Assembly: GCF_034314165.1 (NCBI RefSeq)
Contig: NZ_JAVIWK010000001.1
Coordinates: 2,433,001-2,497,000 of the forward strand
DNA from: Pseudomonas sp. Bout1
GTDB lineage: Bacteria; Pseudomonadota; Gammaproteobacteria; Pseudomonadales; Pseudomonadaceae
Length of the DNA stretch: 64,000 bases
Direction: 5' to 3'
Shown here: positions 36,417 through 44,148 of the stretch, in pieces
Layout of the letters: every line of letters begins with the position of its first letter
How positions within the stretch are numbered: position 1 is the stretch's first letter
Notes under the pieces: generated by a model
The model's database searches: none
Told to the model about the DNA's origin: nothing
Seen by the model: only the letters and a program-made list of their open reading frames with translations
Position numbers and translations under genes: made by a program

Positions 36417-36674
36417 TTACAGCCGAGTGAATCGGTGGCGTTTGCCGTGTAGATGTGAACCACAGCCGTCGCAAGGCAATGGAGAAAAGGCTCTTATTCC
36501 CCAGCCGGCTTCGGGATCGAAGTCGGCACTGATTGGCATCAACCGAACCAGCCCACGATGTATCGCGGCGATGCGTTGTTCGACCTCATCCTGCGAGTGA
36601 TACAACGATAACGTGCTGTAGTCCTCGTAAGCCGCAGCGAACAGGCAGTCGTCGCAAAGCCAGAAGGATTCCAT
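36417..36674 (-). CDS. Small putative zinc-binding protein
   Basis: An 85-residue protein with C-x2-C near the N-terminus ('[11 protein letters not shown]') and again near the C-terminus ('[16 protein letters not shown]'), a four-cysteine pattern that could bind one zinc ion. Basic tail. No known family that I can name. It is followed by the RadC-like gene and preceded by the terminator of the DUF3577 gene. Confidence 0.55.
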   Translation of the reverse strand: MESFWLCDDCLFAAAYEDYSTLSLYHSQDEVEQRIAAIHRGLVRLMPISADFDPEAGWGIRAFSPLPCDGCGSHLHGKRHRFTRL

Positions 36675-36701
36675 GAGGGTTCTCCTGTGCGGATTGAAGA
36701 A

Positions 36702-36723
36702 AAGGCGCTCGAGGGAGCGCCTT
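36702..36723 (-). terminator. Intrinsic terminator of the DUF3577 gene
   Basis: On the minus strand AAGGCGCTC-CCTC-GAGCGCCTT forms a 9-bp stem with a 4-base loop and runs into TTCTTC, 22 bp after the stop of the DUF3577 gene. Confidence 0.7.
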
Positions 36724-36745
36724 GGTGAGAAACATCGAGGACTGT

Positions 36746-37327
36746 TCAGGCAGACTGAGCAGTACGGGAGGCGTCACGGTGAACCGTGCGTGGAGAGGAT
36801 TGGGTTTCAGGTTCAACCCGAGCCTCTATTGGGTTTTCGGCCTCCTCAACTTCGGCATCAGCCGATGTTGGAGATGGTTCACTGTTTGGCGCTTGCTCAG
36901 CAGGTGCTGTTGCTTCCTGCCTGGCGGGCGCTTTGTATTCGAACGTGCCGTTGACCTTGATCCAGTCGATGAACAGCAAACGACCTTTCAGGCTGGCGCC
37001 CGGTTGGCCTTGTTTCTCGCCTTTCTCATAGAGAAACGGATCGATCCACAGGTCGCCGATACGGAACGACAGCAAGACCTTTTTCTCGGCGTTGACGGCG
37101 TCCATATAGAGACGAATTAAGCGTTCAGCTTCACCCCCAGCGACTTTGCAGTCGAAGCGGGTGTACTCCACCGCATCGGTGGCACCGTGCAGGGCTGCTA
37201 TATCGCAGGCCATGAATGGTTGGCCGCGGCGGACTTGGACTTCACGAACACGGTTGAGGTAGCCGATACCGACGGTGTGCAGGTTGAAGTAAGTGTTCAT
37301 TTCTTTGGATTGGTTGGCGTGGGCCAT
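36746..37327 (-). CDS. DUF3577 / STY4534-family ICE replication protein
   Basis: A 193-residue protein. The N-terminal 130 residues ('MNTYFNLHTVGIGYLNRVREV', 'ACDIAALHGATDAVEYTRFDCKV', 'FRIGDLWIDPFLYEKGEKQG') form the conserved DUF3577 domain; the rest is an acidic Pro/Glu-rich tail. The family is linked to ICE replication or DNA processing and accompanies topoisomerase III and SSB. Transcribed alone from the promoter at 37670-37698 with a structured leader of about 335 bases, and closed by the terminator at 36702-36723. Confidence 0.85.
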   Translation of the reverse strand: MAHANQSKEMNTYFNLHTVGIGYLNRVREVQVRRGQPFMACDIAALHGATDAVEYTRFDCKVAGGEAERLIRLYMDAVNAEKKVLLSFRIGDLWIDPFLYEKGEKQGQPGASLKGRLLFIDWIKVNGTFEYKAPARQEATAPAEQAPNSEPSPTSADAEVEEAENPIEARVEPETQSSPRTVHRDASRTAQSA

Positions 37328-37367
37328 GGTGGTTCTCCTGTTTCAAGGGGAAGCGGCGACGCACAGT

Positions 37368-37397
37368 CCCTGATGGGGAAGTGAGCCCCCGTCAGGG
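37368..37397 (-). promoter_or_regulatory. GC-rich hairpin in the DUF3577 leader
   Basis: CCCTGA/TCAGGG with inner GGGG/CCCC lies about 40-70 bp upstream of the DUF3577 start codon. It has the same relative place as the hairpin at 13464-13485 before the other leader-controlled gene. Confidence 0.45.
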
Positions 37398-37523
37398 TGG
37401 GTAAGGTGAAGAAGAGCGATGAACGACTCACCACTGGCAAGCCGATGACGATCAGAACGATGCGTCTGGGGGGAATAACGGTGCAGCTGAGGAACGTCTG
37501 CGGTAGTGGTTAGCAGACATGAG

Positions 37524-37663
37524 GTAGTGGGCATTCATCACCGCTGAGGCGGTAACCGTGCGAGCTTCCGAACGCTGATCGCACTTGGGTAAACCACCAC
37601 GAACGTGGCGTAGCCTTGAAGGTTCAAGCTACCTGGGCTGGGCTGTCAACGACAGCGAACCAC
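37524..37663 (-). ncRNA. Structured leader RNA, copy 2 (candidate DUF3577-type motif)
   Basis: Homologous to 13548-13689. Stems on the minus strand: GCTGTC/GACAGC; GTAGC-TTGAA/TTCAA-GCTAC around a CC loop; CCACG/CGTGG; GTGCGA/TCGCAC with the conserved GCGTTCGG inside; ACCGC/GCGGT. Loop and linker bases GAACCTTCAAGGCT, CCCAAGTGCGAT and GGTGATGAA are shared by both copies. The first stem begins 13 bases behind the -10 box in both. The gene downstream is DUF3577, so the element fits the published DUF3577 RNA motif by context; not tested. Confidence 0.8.
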
Positions 37664-37669
37664 ACCTTT

Positions 37670-37698
37670 TGTATAAGCCTGTCAGAGGGGAGCGTCAA
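37670..37698 (-). promoter_or_regulatory. Sigma-70-like promoter of the DUF3577 transcript
   Basis: Minus strand: TTGACG (37693-37698), 17-base spacer, TATACA (37670-37675). Predicted start near 37662, just before the leader RNA. Confidence 0.75.
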
Positions 37699-37730
37699 GG
37701 CGCTGCAACCCGATTTTTTACGCCTGGAAA

Positions 37731-38220
37731 ACAGTGGCAGTCACTGGAATGAAGAAAATGAAGAGTGGGCCTGGCGGGGAGCCAGGCGAGGAAGAGAAAA
37801 GCCACCTTTGGCGGTCTTACGCAGTCGACCAGCGCCTCGCAACACTTGGTTGAACTGCGCCATGATTCGCCAACCGACCCTTGTCGTGGCCTGGGTCGGA
37901 ACATGCTGGCACGCATCCGCGCACAAAAGGTGCCCAGTGTTTCCCCGGCGGGCTCCGGGACTGAATACGATCGCCGAAGCGGATGACCGCTGTTGCCGGC
38001 TAGAGGCAACAGTGGTCATCCGCCACCACGATCAGGTCAAGCACAAAACGGGAATGAAATCCCGCAGAAGAGAAGGCTCCGAACTCGAAGAGTTCGACCG
38101 AGCTACCCGGAGCAAATCGGTCTTGGGTCGCCATTGGCGATGATCCTGAGGCACTACAGCAGAGAGGGTGGGACGACGTCAAGGCTGAGAACGCACAGTT
38201 CTCATGATGATCGTCCCAGG
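37731..38220. repeat. Hairpin-dense intergenic region between topB and DUF3577 genes
   Basis: About 490 bp without a convincing gene but with at least eleven inverted repeats: 37732-37746, 37769-37787, 37821-37858, 37874-37899, 37942-37960, 37979-38023, 38049-38064, 38081-38095, 38096-38122, 38127-38141 and the nested 38170-38217. The one at 37979-38023 has a 19-bp stem. Three stems contain a G-T pair readable as G·U on the plus strand, which hints at a plus-strand RNA; single-stranded DNA structures for transfer or replication are the alternative. Confidence 0.7.
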
Positions 38221-38224
38221 AACA

Positions 38225-40192
38225 TCATGAGCGACGCGTATCTTTACTGATCGACACAGTGCCCTTGCAATCTGGGTAGCGGGAGCATGACCAGAACGGC
38301 CCTGATTTCCCCTTTCGCCTGAGCATTGAAGCGTTGCACATGGGGCAGCCCGGGCCGGTTTCGACCGCTATTGGCAAGATGAGCGTTCCGCAGTGTGCAA
38401 CCAACTGCGCAATCCAGTTCGCCTGCTTGGCGACGAACGCATCAAGGGTCAGGCGTCCCGTTTCGATTTCGTCCAGGGCCTGTTCCCAGATCGCGGTCAT
38501 GCCCGGATCTGCGATTGCGGCGGGTACCGCCTCAATCAGGGTATGGGCCGCTGCGGAGGCCATTAAGGCGCGTTTTTTCTTCAGCAAGTAACCGCGATCA
38601 ATCAACCCCTTGATGATGCCGGCTCGCGTGGCTTCGGTACCGATACCGGTGGTGTCCCGAAGTTTCTGTTTCAGGCGTGGGTCGTTGACCAGCTTGGCCA
38701 CATTTTTCATCGCCTTGATCAGGTCGCCTTCGGTGAGAGGTTTGGGAGCGGCAGTGCGCATGGACTTGAGTTCGACGTCGTTCACTGCGCACTGAGTACC
38801 CTGTTGCAGGACGGGCAATACTTGGGACTTGTGACTGGGCTCATCGTCTTCGGTGTTTTCGGAGAGCAAGCCTTTCCAGCCCTGGACCAGGATCTGTTTG
38901 CCAACAGCGGTCAATCGTTCTTCGCCACATTCCAGTTCGACCTGGGTTCGATCAAACTCATGAGACGGAAGAAATTGCGCGAGGTAGTGGCTACGAATCA
39001 GTTCGTAGACTTGGCGTTCTTGTTCGGACATCCGCGCGAGGTTCGCCGGCTCGGTGGTGGGAATGATGCCGTGGTGCGCGGTGACCTTGGCATCGTTCCA
39101 CACGCGGGAGTGCAGTGATCGATCGAGTCTTCCGAATGCGGGCCGCAGGGTGGGATCGGTTTTGAGCAGGGCATCGAATACCCCAGGTACCTCGTTGAAC
39201 ATACTTTCGGGTAAATAGCGACAATCACTGCGCGGGTAGGTGGTGGCTTTGTAGGTTTCATACAGAGCCTGGGCGATATTCAGGACTTCCTGAACGCCGA
39301 GTCCCAACTTGCGCGAGCAGACTTCTTGCAGCGTGCTCAAGTCGAAGGGCAGGGGCGCCGCTTCGCGGAAATGCTCAGTCTGCAGCGAGAGTACTGTGGC
39401 GGTCTTGCTGCAAGAGATCGCTTGGACCGTTTGACTGGCAAGCGCCTGTTGCAGGCAACGACCCGCTTCGTCCTGCCCTGAGCTTGGCGGTAACCACGAT
39501 GCGATGAATCGCTGACCCCTCGACGATAGGTGCACTTCAACGTTCCAGTAGGGCACCGGAACGAAACTGGCAATCGCACGATCCCGATCGACCACTAGGC
39601 GTAAAGTGGGTGTCTGTACGCGTCCAACCGACAGCACGCCGTCGTAGCCTGCCCGCCGACCGAGGAGGGTAAACAAACGACTGAGGTTCATGCCGATCAG
39701 CCAGTCAGCACGGCTGCGGGCGAGGGCTGAGTGATAGAGCGGGAAGGTCTCCTGACCAGACTTCAGCGAGGACAATGCTTTGCGAATCGACGCCTCGTTG
39801 AGTGCCGACAACCAGAGGCGCTGAACGGGGCCTCGATACTTGCAGAGTTCCAGTAACTCGCGGGCAATCATTTCACCTTCGCGGTCGGCGTCGGTCGCGA
39901 TGACGACGGTGGTGGCTTTACTGAGCAGGCGCTTGATGACTTTGAACTGTGCCGCAGTCTTGGGTTTGACCTCGATCTGCCACTGCGCGGGAATGATCGG
40001 TAGATGATCTAACGACCAACTCTTGAATTGCGCGCCATAGGCTTCAGGCGATGCTGTCTCCAGCAGGTGACCGATACACCAGGTGACGGTTGTCTCTGTG
40101 CCAATCAGGCAACCATCACCACGCCGAGTGGCCCCGAGTACCTTGGCGATGTCCCGACCCTGGGAAGGTTTTTCGCAGAGGAAGAGGCGCAT
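38225..40192 (-). CDS. topB: DNA topoisomerase III
   Basis: A 655-residue type IA topoisomerase. The N-terminal Toprim domain has E7 ('FLCEKPSQG') and the acidic 'ATDADREGE' set; the active tyrosine is in 'ATTYPRSDCRYL'. 'SVGRVQTPTLRLV' is the usual motif. The C-terminus has a four-cysteine zinc ribbon ('CPMC...CSRYPDC'). It decatenates or relaxes DNA during ICE replication or transfer. Plasmid and ICE TopB proteins are of this length. It stands with ssb and the replication genes. Confidence 0.92.
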   Translation of the reverse strand: MRLFLCEKPSQGRDIAKVLGATRRGDGCLIGTETTVTWCIGHLLETASPEAYGAQFKSWSLDHLPIIPAQWQIEVKPKTAAQFKVIKRLLSKATTVVIATDADREGEMIARELLELCKYRGPVQRLWLSALNEASIRKALSSLKSGQETFPLYHSALARSRADWLIGMNLSRLFTLLGRRAGYDGVLSVGRVQTPTLRLVVDRDRAIASFVPVPYWNVEVHLSSRGQRFIASWLPPSSGQDEAGRCLQQALASQTVQAISCSKTATVLSLQTEHFREAAPLPFDLSTLQEVCSRKLGLGVQEVLNIAQALYETYKATTYPRSDCRYLPESMFNEVPGVFDALLKTDPTLRPAFGRLDRSLHSRVWNDAKVTAHHGIIPTTEPANLARMSEQERQVYELIRSHYLAQFLPSHEFDRTQVELECGEERLTAVGKQILVQGWKGLLSENTEDDEPSHKSQVLPVLQQGTQCAVNDVELKSMRTAAPKPLTEGDLIKAMKNVAKLVNDPRLKQKLRDTTGIGTEATRAGIIKGLIDRGYLLKKKRALMASAAAHTLIEAVPAAIADPGMTAIWEQALDEIETGRLTLDAFVAKQANWIAQLVAHCGTLILPIAVETGPGCPMCNASMLRRKGKSGPFWSCSRYPDCKGTVSISKDTRRS

Positions 40193-40246
40193 AAGACTGC
40201 TCCGGATTGAGTTCGGAGCAGCGTTGTTGGAAACAGCAGTTGCGAG

Positions 40247-40279
40247 ATATGAGAAACCTGAATTGCAGGTTCCTCATAT
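40247..40279 (-). promoter_or_regulatory. Long hairpin upstream of topB
   Basis: On the minus strand ATATGAGGAACCTG and CAGGTTTCTCATAT form a 14-bp stem with one G·U pair and a 5-base loop, 55 bp before the topB start. The plus strand would have an A-C mismatch there, so minus-strand RNA is favoured. No T-run follows. Confidence 0.5.
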
Positions 40280-40415
40280 TAGTCGGTGAGGGCAGGCTTG
40301 AATGGGCCGAGGCTGCTAACCCGTTGCGGTTGGACGGCAGTGTGGATCTTCACGAGCAGCGTGTAGTAACACGCCAGCATTCGCGCAAAGGCGCAATTTT
40401 TATGCCTAATGCTCG

Positions 40416-40886
40416 TCATTCCGGAGGTGGCGGCCCTCTGCGCTTTTTTGGCTTCGACACAGGTGAGCTGGCCCGCTCTGTATTTTGCCCGACGTGTGTG
40501 GCAGATGCCGTCGATTCACTGGAGCGTTCCCGCATGACCACACTGTGCACCCGGTGAGGCAGGATGCCGACTCGACGGGCCTCGATCTTGAAGGTCACCC
40601 GCGCATTGTCTTCGCTGTCCTCCCACTCATCGCGTACGGTGCGGCCTTCGACCAGCACACGCATGCCTTTCTGGTACAGCGTGCTCCAATGTTCAGCCTC
40701 GCGATGCCAGAGCTCAACCGGCGCCCAATAGCCTCCTCGATCTTCATAGCTGCCCTCGCGTGGCACGGGGTTGTCGAAGTACACATTCAGCCGTAGCAAA
40801 CGCCGTGGCTCGTCATTGCCTGATGGAAATTCCTGGAACTCTGGCGCACTGCCGATGTTGCCTTCGCCGAGGAAAAAAGTACTCAT
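40416..40886 (-). CDS. ssb: Single-stranded DNA-binding protein
   Basis: A 156-residue protein from the ATG at 40886. The OB-fold region covers about residues 1-110 ('GNIGSAPEFQEFP', 'RRLLRLNVYFDNPVPREGSYED', 'WAPVELWHREAEHW', 'GMRVLVEGRTVRDEWED'). The C-terminal tail is basic and Pro-rich ('KPKKRRGPPPPE') instead of the acidic DDIPF-type tip of chromosomal SSB, so partner binding must differ. It overlaps the DUF3158 gene by 4 bp. Protects ICE single strands during transfer or replication. Confidence 0.8.
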   Translation of the reverse strand: MSTFFLGEGNIGSAPEFQEFPSGNDEPRRLLRLNVYFDNPVPREGSYEDRGGYWAPVELWHREAEHWSTLYQKGMRVLVEGRTVRDEWEDSEDNARVTFKIEARRVGILPHRVHSVVMRERSSESTASATHVGQNTERASSPVSKPKKRRGPPPPE

Positions 40887-41401
40887 CGTGATACCTCCAC
40901 TGGTGTTGTGAACTGGTGCAGCAGCCGTTCGGCGTTGTCCATTTTGATCGCGCAGGTCGTGGCCTGGCGGTAGAGCGAATGCACTACGCTCATCTGTAGG
41001 TTCAGTGCAATGCGGTCGCATTCGAAACGGCGCAACCCCTCGCGTACGGCCTGCGGTTGGGTCTTGTTGCGGACCTGGCGTTCCCAGACCGCAACCCCCA
41101 TGCGGGCGAAGTCACGGGTGCGCCAACGCAAAAAGGTGCTGCCCGCGCTGGTGTTCTGCAGCACCAATCGAATATCCAGCAGTGAGTACGGGGGCTGCCC
41201 GGCTTGCTGCACAACAGCCTCCATCAGGTGACATAACTGCGCCTCGATTTCCCTCGCCACCTGCGCCAGGTGGTCCAACTCCCCCTTACCCTTAAAAGGT
41301 TTTAAAAGGCCTTTTAGGGAGGCAGCGTGTTCGAGCTGTCGATAGGCATCCGGTGTTAAGGCTTCGAAGGGCATTGGTTGAGCCGGGATCATGAGATTCA
41401 T
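40883..41401 (-). CDS. DUF3158-family ICE protein
   Basis: A 172-residue all-helical protein with 'LEHAASLKGLLKPFKGKGELDHLA' and 'LVLQNTSAGSTFLRWRTRDFARMGVAVWE', the recognisable DUF3158 segments. It overlaps ssb and the PFL_4669-like gene by 4 bp each, so it is translated with the replication set. Function unknown; DNA or regulator binding is likely from context. Confidence 0.78.
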   Translation of the reverse strand: MNLMIPAQPMPFEALTPDAYRQLEHAASLKGLLKPFKGKGELDHLAQVAREIEAQLCHLMEAVVQQAGQPPYSLLDIRLVLQNTSAGSTFLRWRTRDFARMGVAVWERQVRNKTQPQAVREGLRRFECDRIALNLQMSVVHSLYRQATTCAIKMDNAERLLHQFTTPVEVSR

Positions 41402-42171
41402 GCTTCGTCCTCCGGCTCATCCACCGTCGCAGATGGCTCTCTCGCTTCCTCTGCCAATGCGTCAGCGTCATCCACTGCCACTGCCACTGCCACTGCCACA
41501 GCACCACGACGAATGATCTGTGGCGCGAACTGGGAGCGGCGATGACCCTCTAGAATGTCCATGGGGGGCAAACCCAATTTATCGATGGCTGCCAGGGCAC
41601 GGGCGTTGTTCGCCGCCATGTCATCGCGTGTGACACCGGCATGCCGATAGCGCTGCGCCTGGCCGAACAGGCTGCGCAGCAGATGGGCGCCGTCATCGAT
41701 CCAGGCTTCCATGTCGACGCGGCCGATCAAGGCGGTGTGATGGGCCAATAGGGTACGACGCACCAGGGTGTCGTAGTCGGTCAGCAGGTAGACCGCCAGA
41801 AAACCCAGCTGGCTGCCGATGTACAACGGCAAGGTGACGGGGTGGATGTTGAGGTTGTCGCCCATGTCGATCTGTGTCGGCAGGTCCTGTCTTATCCGAT
41901 CCAGCTGTTGGGTCAGTTCCAGCATCCCAGCCTTGGCCTGCATCAGTTTTTCTTCGAGTTGCACGATGGCCCAGTCGGCATAGGGATCGTCCTGAGCCGC
42001 GGTTTGTTTGATCAGGTTGGTGACACTGATGTAGCCGGCCATGCCCATGATCGAGTGAACGCCTTCGCGTGCGGTCCGCCCTTGCCAGATACGGGCGGCG
42101 TGGTGAGTGTGCAGGGTCAGGGTGATGCTGCTGCGCAATGACCCCAGGTTGAGTTGATAGTGATCGGCCAC
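41398..42171 (-). CDS. PFL_4669-family ICE protein
   Basis: A 257-residue protein with 'LNLGSLRSSITLTLHTHHAARIWQGR' at its N-terminus, the usual opening of the TIGR03761/PFL_4669 family. I chose the GTG at 42171, which has GAGG 8 bases upstream; an ATG at 42312 would add 47 poorly conserved residues. Near the C-terminus an Ala-Val repeat is encoded by a hexanucleotide tract (41472-41501). Role unknown; it belongs to the replication/partition operon. Confidence 0.72.
   Translation of the reverse strand: MADHYQLNLGSLRSSITLTLHTHHAARIWQGRTAREGVHSIMGMAGYISVTNLIKQTAAQDDPYADWAIVQLEEKLMQAKAGMLELTQQLDRIRQDLPTQIDMGDNLNIHPVTLPLYIGSQLGFLAVYLLTDYDTLVRRTLLAHHTALIGRVDMEAWIDDGAHLLRSLFGQAQRYRHAGVTRDDMAANNARALAAIDKLGLPPMDILEGHRRSQFAPQIIRRGAVAVAVAVAVDDADALAEEAREPSATVDEPEDEA
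41472..41501. repeat. In-frame hexanucleotide tandem repeat
   Basis: Four CCACTG units and one CCACAG unit in tandem, coding an (Ala-Val) tract. Copy number changes would keep the reading frame. Confidence 0.7.
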
Positions 42172-42384
42172 GGTGTTGTCCTCGCAAAGGCTTGGACGGG
42201 AACGTTGCGACAGATGATGGTCAAGGGCAGCCAAAAAGCTGAATGCGGTCTGTTCGGTTTGGTGTGAGAGGGTTAATTTCGGAGGCGTTCGTGGGTGATG
42301 CCAGTGGATCATTTCCAGGGATGGCGATGGCTGTATCGGTCGGATTGCACAGATTCGGCCCTTTGCGATTTCACAGTAGAGCTC

Positions 42385-42417
42385 AGTAGATTTGATGCCA
42401 CTGGCATCAAATCTACT
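42385..42417. promoter_or_regulatory. Perfect 16-bp inverted repeat with 1-base centre
   Basis: AGTAGATTTGATGCCA, C, TGGCATCAAATCTACT. It covers the stop of the replication-protein gene (42413-42415) and lies in the AT-richer gap before the PFL_4669-like gene. No T-run follows on the minus strand, so a protein-binding site (operator or parS-like) is as likely as a hairpin terminator. Confidence 0.55.
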
Positions 42418-43603
42418 GATGTCCAGGGCGTTTGCCGCACAGTTGGCGTAGCTCATTCAGGCACGCTTGGGCGAGGGCGGAGGTGGGTTCGCCCTGTTTT
42501 CGGGATGGGCGTGACGGTGCCGTTGGGGGCGGTTCTGCAACGGGTGAGGGCTCTGTCTGACCCGCCCAAGGCCGAAAGTCGCCTTTCAGTGCGCGCTGGA
42601 TTAGGCCCATCAGATAGGCCGCTGGCTTGCGGACACTTCCTGCCGTACAGCGTGCACCCGCTTCGTTGAGTACCGCCTGCCGATCCGCTGGTTTGAGCTT
42701 GTTCAGCGCCACAGTGAGGGCCTGATGCTCGCTTGGGCTCAGGTGCAGCTGAGTGGGCCAGAGCAGGTTATCCACCGCCGGGGTCGCGCGCGGTACAGTA
42801 CAAGTACTTTCTTTTAATACAGTACAAGCGGCGTTCGGATTCCGAACTACGCCGGAAACACTGGTGTTCAAGCCCGGTTCGGAATCCGAACGAGGGTCTG
42901 CACGATTCCGAACGAGGTGATCCTCCCCCAGTTCGGAATCGTGCACCGCGGAGTCGGTTGCCTGATCCAATCCTTGCTGTATCCAGTGATCTTCCCAGCT
43001 CTCGAGCCGTGTGGGTAGCTGACCTAAATCGATACGGGTGTCCTGGCGAATTTCTTCCAGAACATGCTGAGCGACAATGCGCACCGCCTTGGTGTTATGA
43101 CTGAGGCAATGTCCGACCAACTCCAGGTAATCTTGATCCAGTTCCATGGCTTCGGGGGGGGTTAACGGCTCATCGTGCAGGACGTACAGAGAACCTTGCA
43201 GGCGCCCGCTGACTTTTTCGCGACCGCGACTTACCAAGCTGAGCCAGCGCGTCAGTCTGAGCATCGTTAAGACGCGAGCGATGGTTTCACGGGAGGCTTG
43301 CGCGCCATACGGCACGCTCGAGAGGTAAGGCTGCAAATCCTCATAGCGCGGTGTGACCACGCCCTGGCCTTGCAGCATGAGTCGGAACACCTGCCAGGCA
43401 TTACGTTCCAATGGCGTCAGCCGATGATCCAACAGCAGCCGACGTGGCACGACTTCGTGAGATTGGCCACTGAACAAAAAGCCAGCCTGTAGAACCTGGT
43501 TGGAGGGTTGTTCAGTGGTGGGGCGTGCGGGCCAGCGTGCACTCAGCTGCTGGGTGCATTGCTGCAGGACACGTTGCCAGCGACTGGACGGGGCAGTGTT
43601 CAT
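42413..43603 (-). CDS. STY4528-like ICE replication protein
   Basis: A 396-residue protein from the ATG at 43603. The N-terminal half ('HRLTPLERNAWQVFRLMLQGQG', 'SRETIARVLTMLRLTRWLSLV') looks like a winged-helix replication initiator, as in the STY4528 pathogenicity-island family. A C-terminal domain around 'LSPSEHQALTVALNKLKPADRQAVLNE' follows. The two are joined by a polar linker (about residues 215-275) whose DNA carries the repeat array 42794-42943. It overlaps the DUF2857 gene by 4 bp. Replication initiation is inferred from the family. Confidence 0.72.
   Translation of the reverse strand: MNTAPSSRWQRVLQQCTQQLSARWPARPTTEQPSNQVLQAGFLFSGQSHEVVPRRLLLDHRLTPLERNAWQVFRLMLQGQGVVTPRYEDLQPYLSSVPYGAQASRETIARVLTMLRLTRWLSLVSRGREKVSGRLQGSLYVLHDEPLTPPEAMELDQDYLELVGHCLSHNTKAVRIVAQHVLEEIRQDTRIDLGQLPTRLESWEDHWIQQGLDQATDSAVHDSELGEDHLVRNRADPRSDSEPGLNTSVSGVVRNPNAACTVLKESTCTVPRATPAVDNLLWPTQLHLSPSEHQALTVALNKLKPADRQAVLNEAGARCTAGSVRKPAAYLMGLIQRALKGDFRPWAGQTEPSPVAEPPPTAPSRPSRKQGEPTSALAQACLNELRQLCGKRPGHQ
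42794..42943. repeat. Iteron-like repeat array inside the replication gene
   Basis: Within 150 bp: two exact copies of TACAGTACAAG (42794-42804 and 42818-42828, 24 bp apart), two palindromes GTTCGGA-N-TCCGAAC (42833-42847 and 42877-42891), and a 13-bp inverted repeat CACGATTCCGAAC (42901-42913) / GTTCGGAATCGTG (42931-42943) built from the same half site. The stretch codes for a low-complexity linker, so the DNA can be conserved for binding. Resembles origins placed inside initiator genes, as in phage lambda O. Confidence 0.7.
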
Positions 43604-44148
43604 GTGTCGTTGCTGTACTGGTCGATCTGCTGCCAGACGATGGTCAAGCTGATCTGTTGCTCTTCGGCCAGCATCATCATGGCGTCGAGCTGATCCTCGG
43701 TACCGTCCTGAGCGCGTAGCTGGCACCAACGCTGCCAGAGCGCGTGTTCCTGGGCTTCACTCAAATGCTGAGGGCGGCCCTTACGGGTTACTATCTTGAG
43801 CAGACGTCGACGCAGGGCGGTTTCCGAATGCGCCAAGCCAAAGCATTGGTACATGATGGTACTGCTGGCGCCGAGCTTGAGCGCGCGGTTGATCAAGCGC
43901 TCGTTCTGCTCGTCACGTTCGGCTTGCTCGATCAACCGATGCAGCACCGGCGAGTCAATCTTGATCTCAACCCAGGGGATGGTTGCATGGGCCAGGCGCG
44001 ACAACGTAGTGGGCGGTAAGGATTGCAACAGGTAGATGTCGTCCTCACCCAGTCCGAGTGCCTTGCAGCGCTGCAGGTTACCCTGGCGCAGCTCATGCAG
44101 TACCTGGGTCAGCATGGCCTGGTTGAGCACATTGAAGGACAGGTTCAT
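43600..44148 (-). CDS. DUF2857-family ICE protein
   Basis: A 182-residue helical protein with 'DIYLLQSLPPTTLSRLAHATIPWVEIKID' and 'RLLKIVTRKGRPQHLSEAQEHALWQRWCQL', the conserved parts of DUF2857. It overlaps both the parB-like and the replication gene by 4 bp. Short DNA-binding-like helices near the C-terminus. The family always travels with PFGI-1-type partition genes; its function is not known to me. Confidence 0.78.
   Translation of the reverse strand: MNLSFNVLNQAMLTQVLHELRQGNLQRCKALGLGEDDIYLLQSLPPTTLSRLAHATIPWVEIKIDSPVLHRLIEQAERDEQNERLINRALKLGASSTIMYQCFGLAHSETALRRRLLKIVTRKGRPQHLSEAQEHALWQRWCQLRAQDGTEDQLDAMMMLAEEQQISLTIVWQQIDQYSNDT

Noticed and set aside
37741..38019. Overlapping open frames on both strands in the topB-DUF3577 gap
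   Set aside because: No ribosome sites and no family resemblance; the inverted repeats explain the sequence better than coding does.
42172..42456. Longer starts of the PFL_4669-like protein
   Set aside because: The extra part is poorly conserved in style and covers the palindrome; the GTG at 42171 has the best ribosome site.
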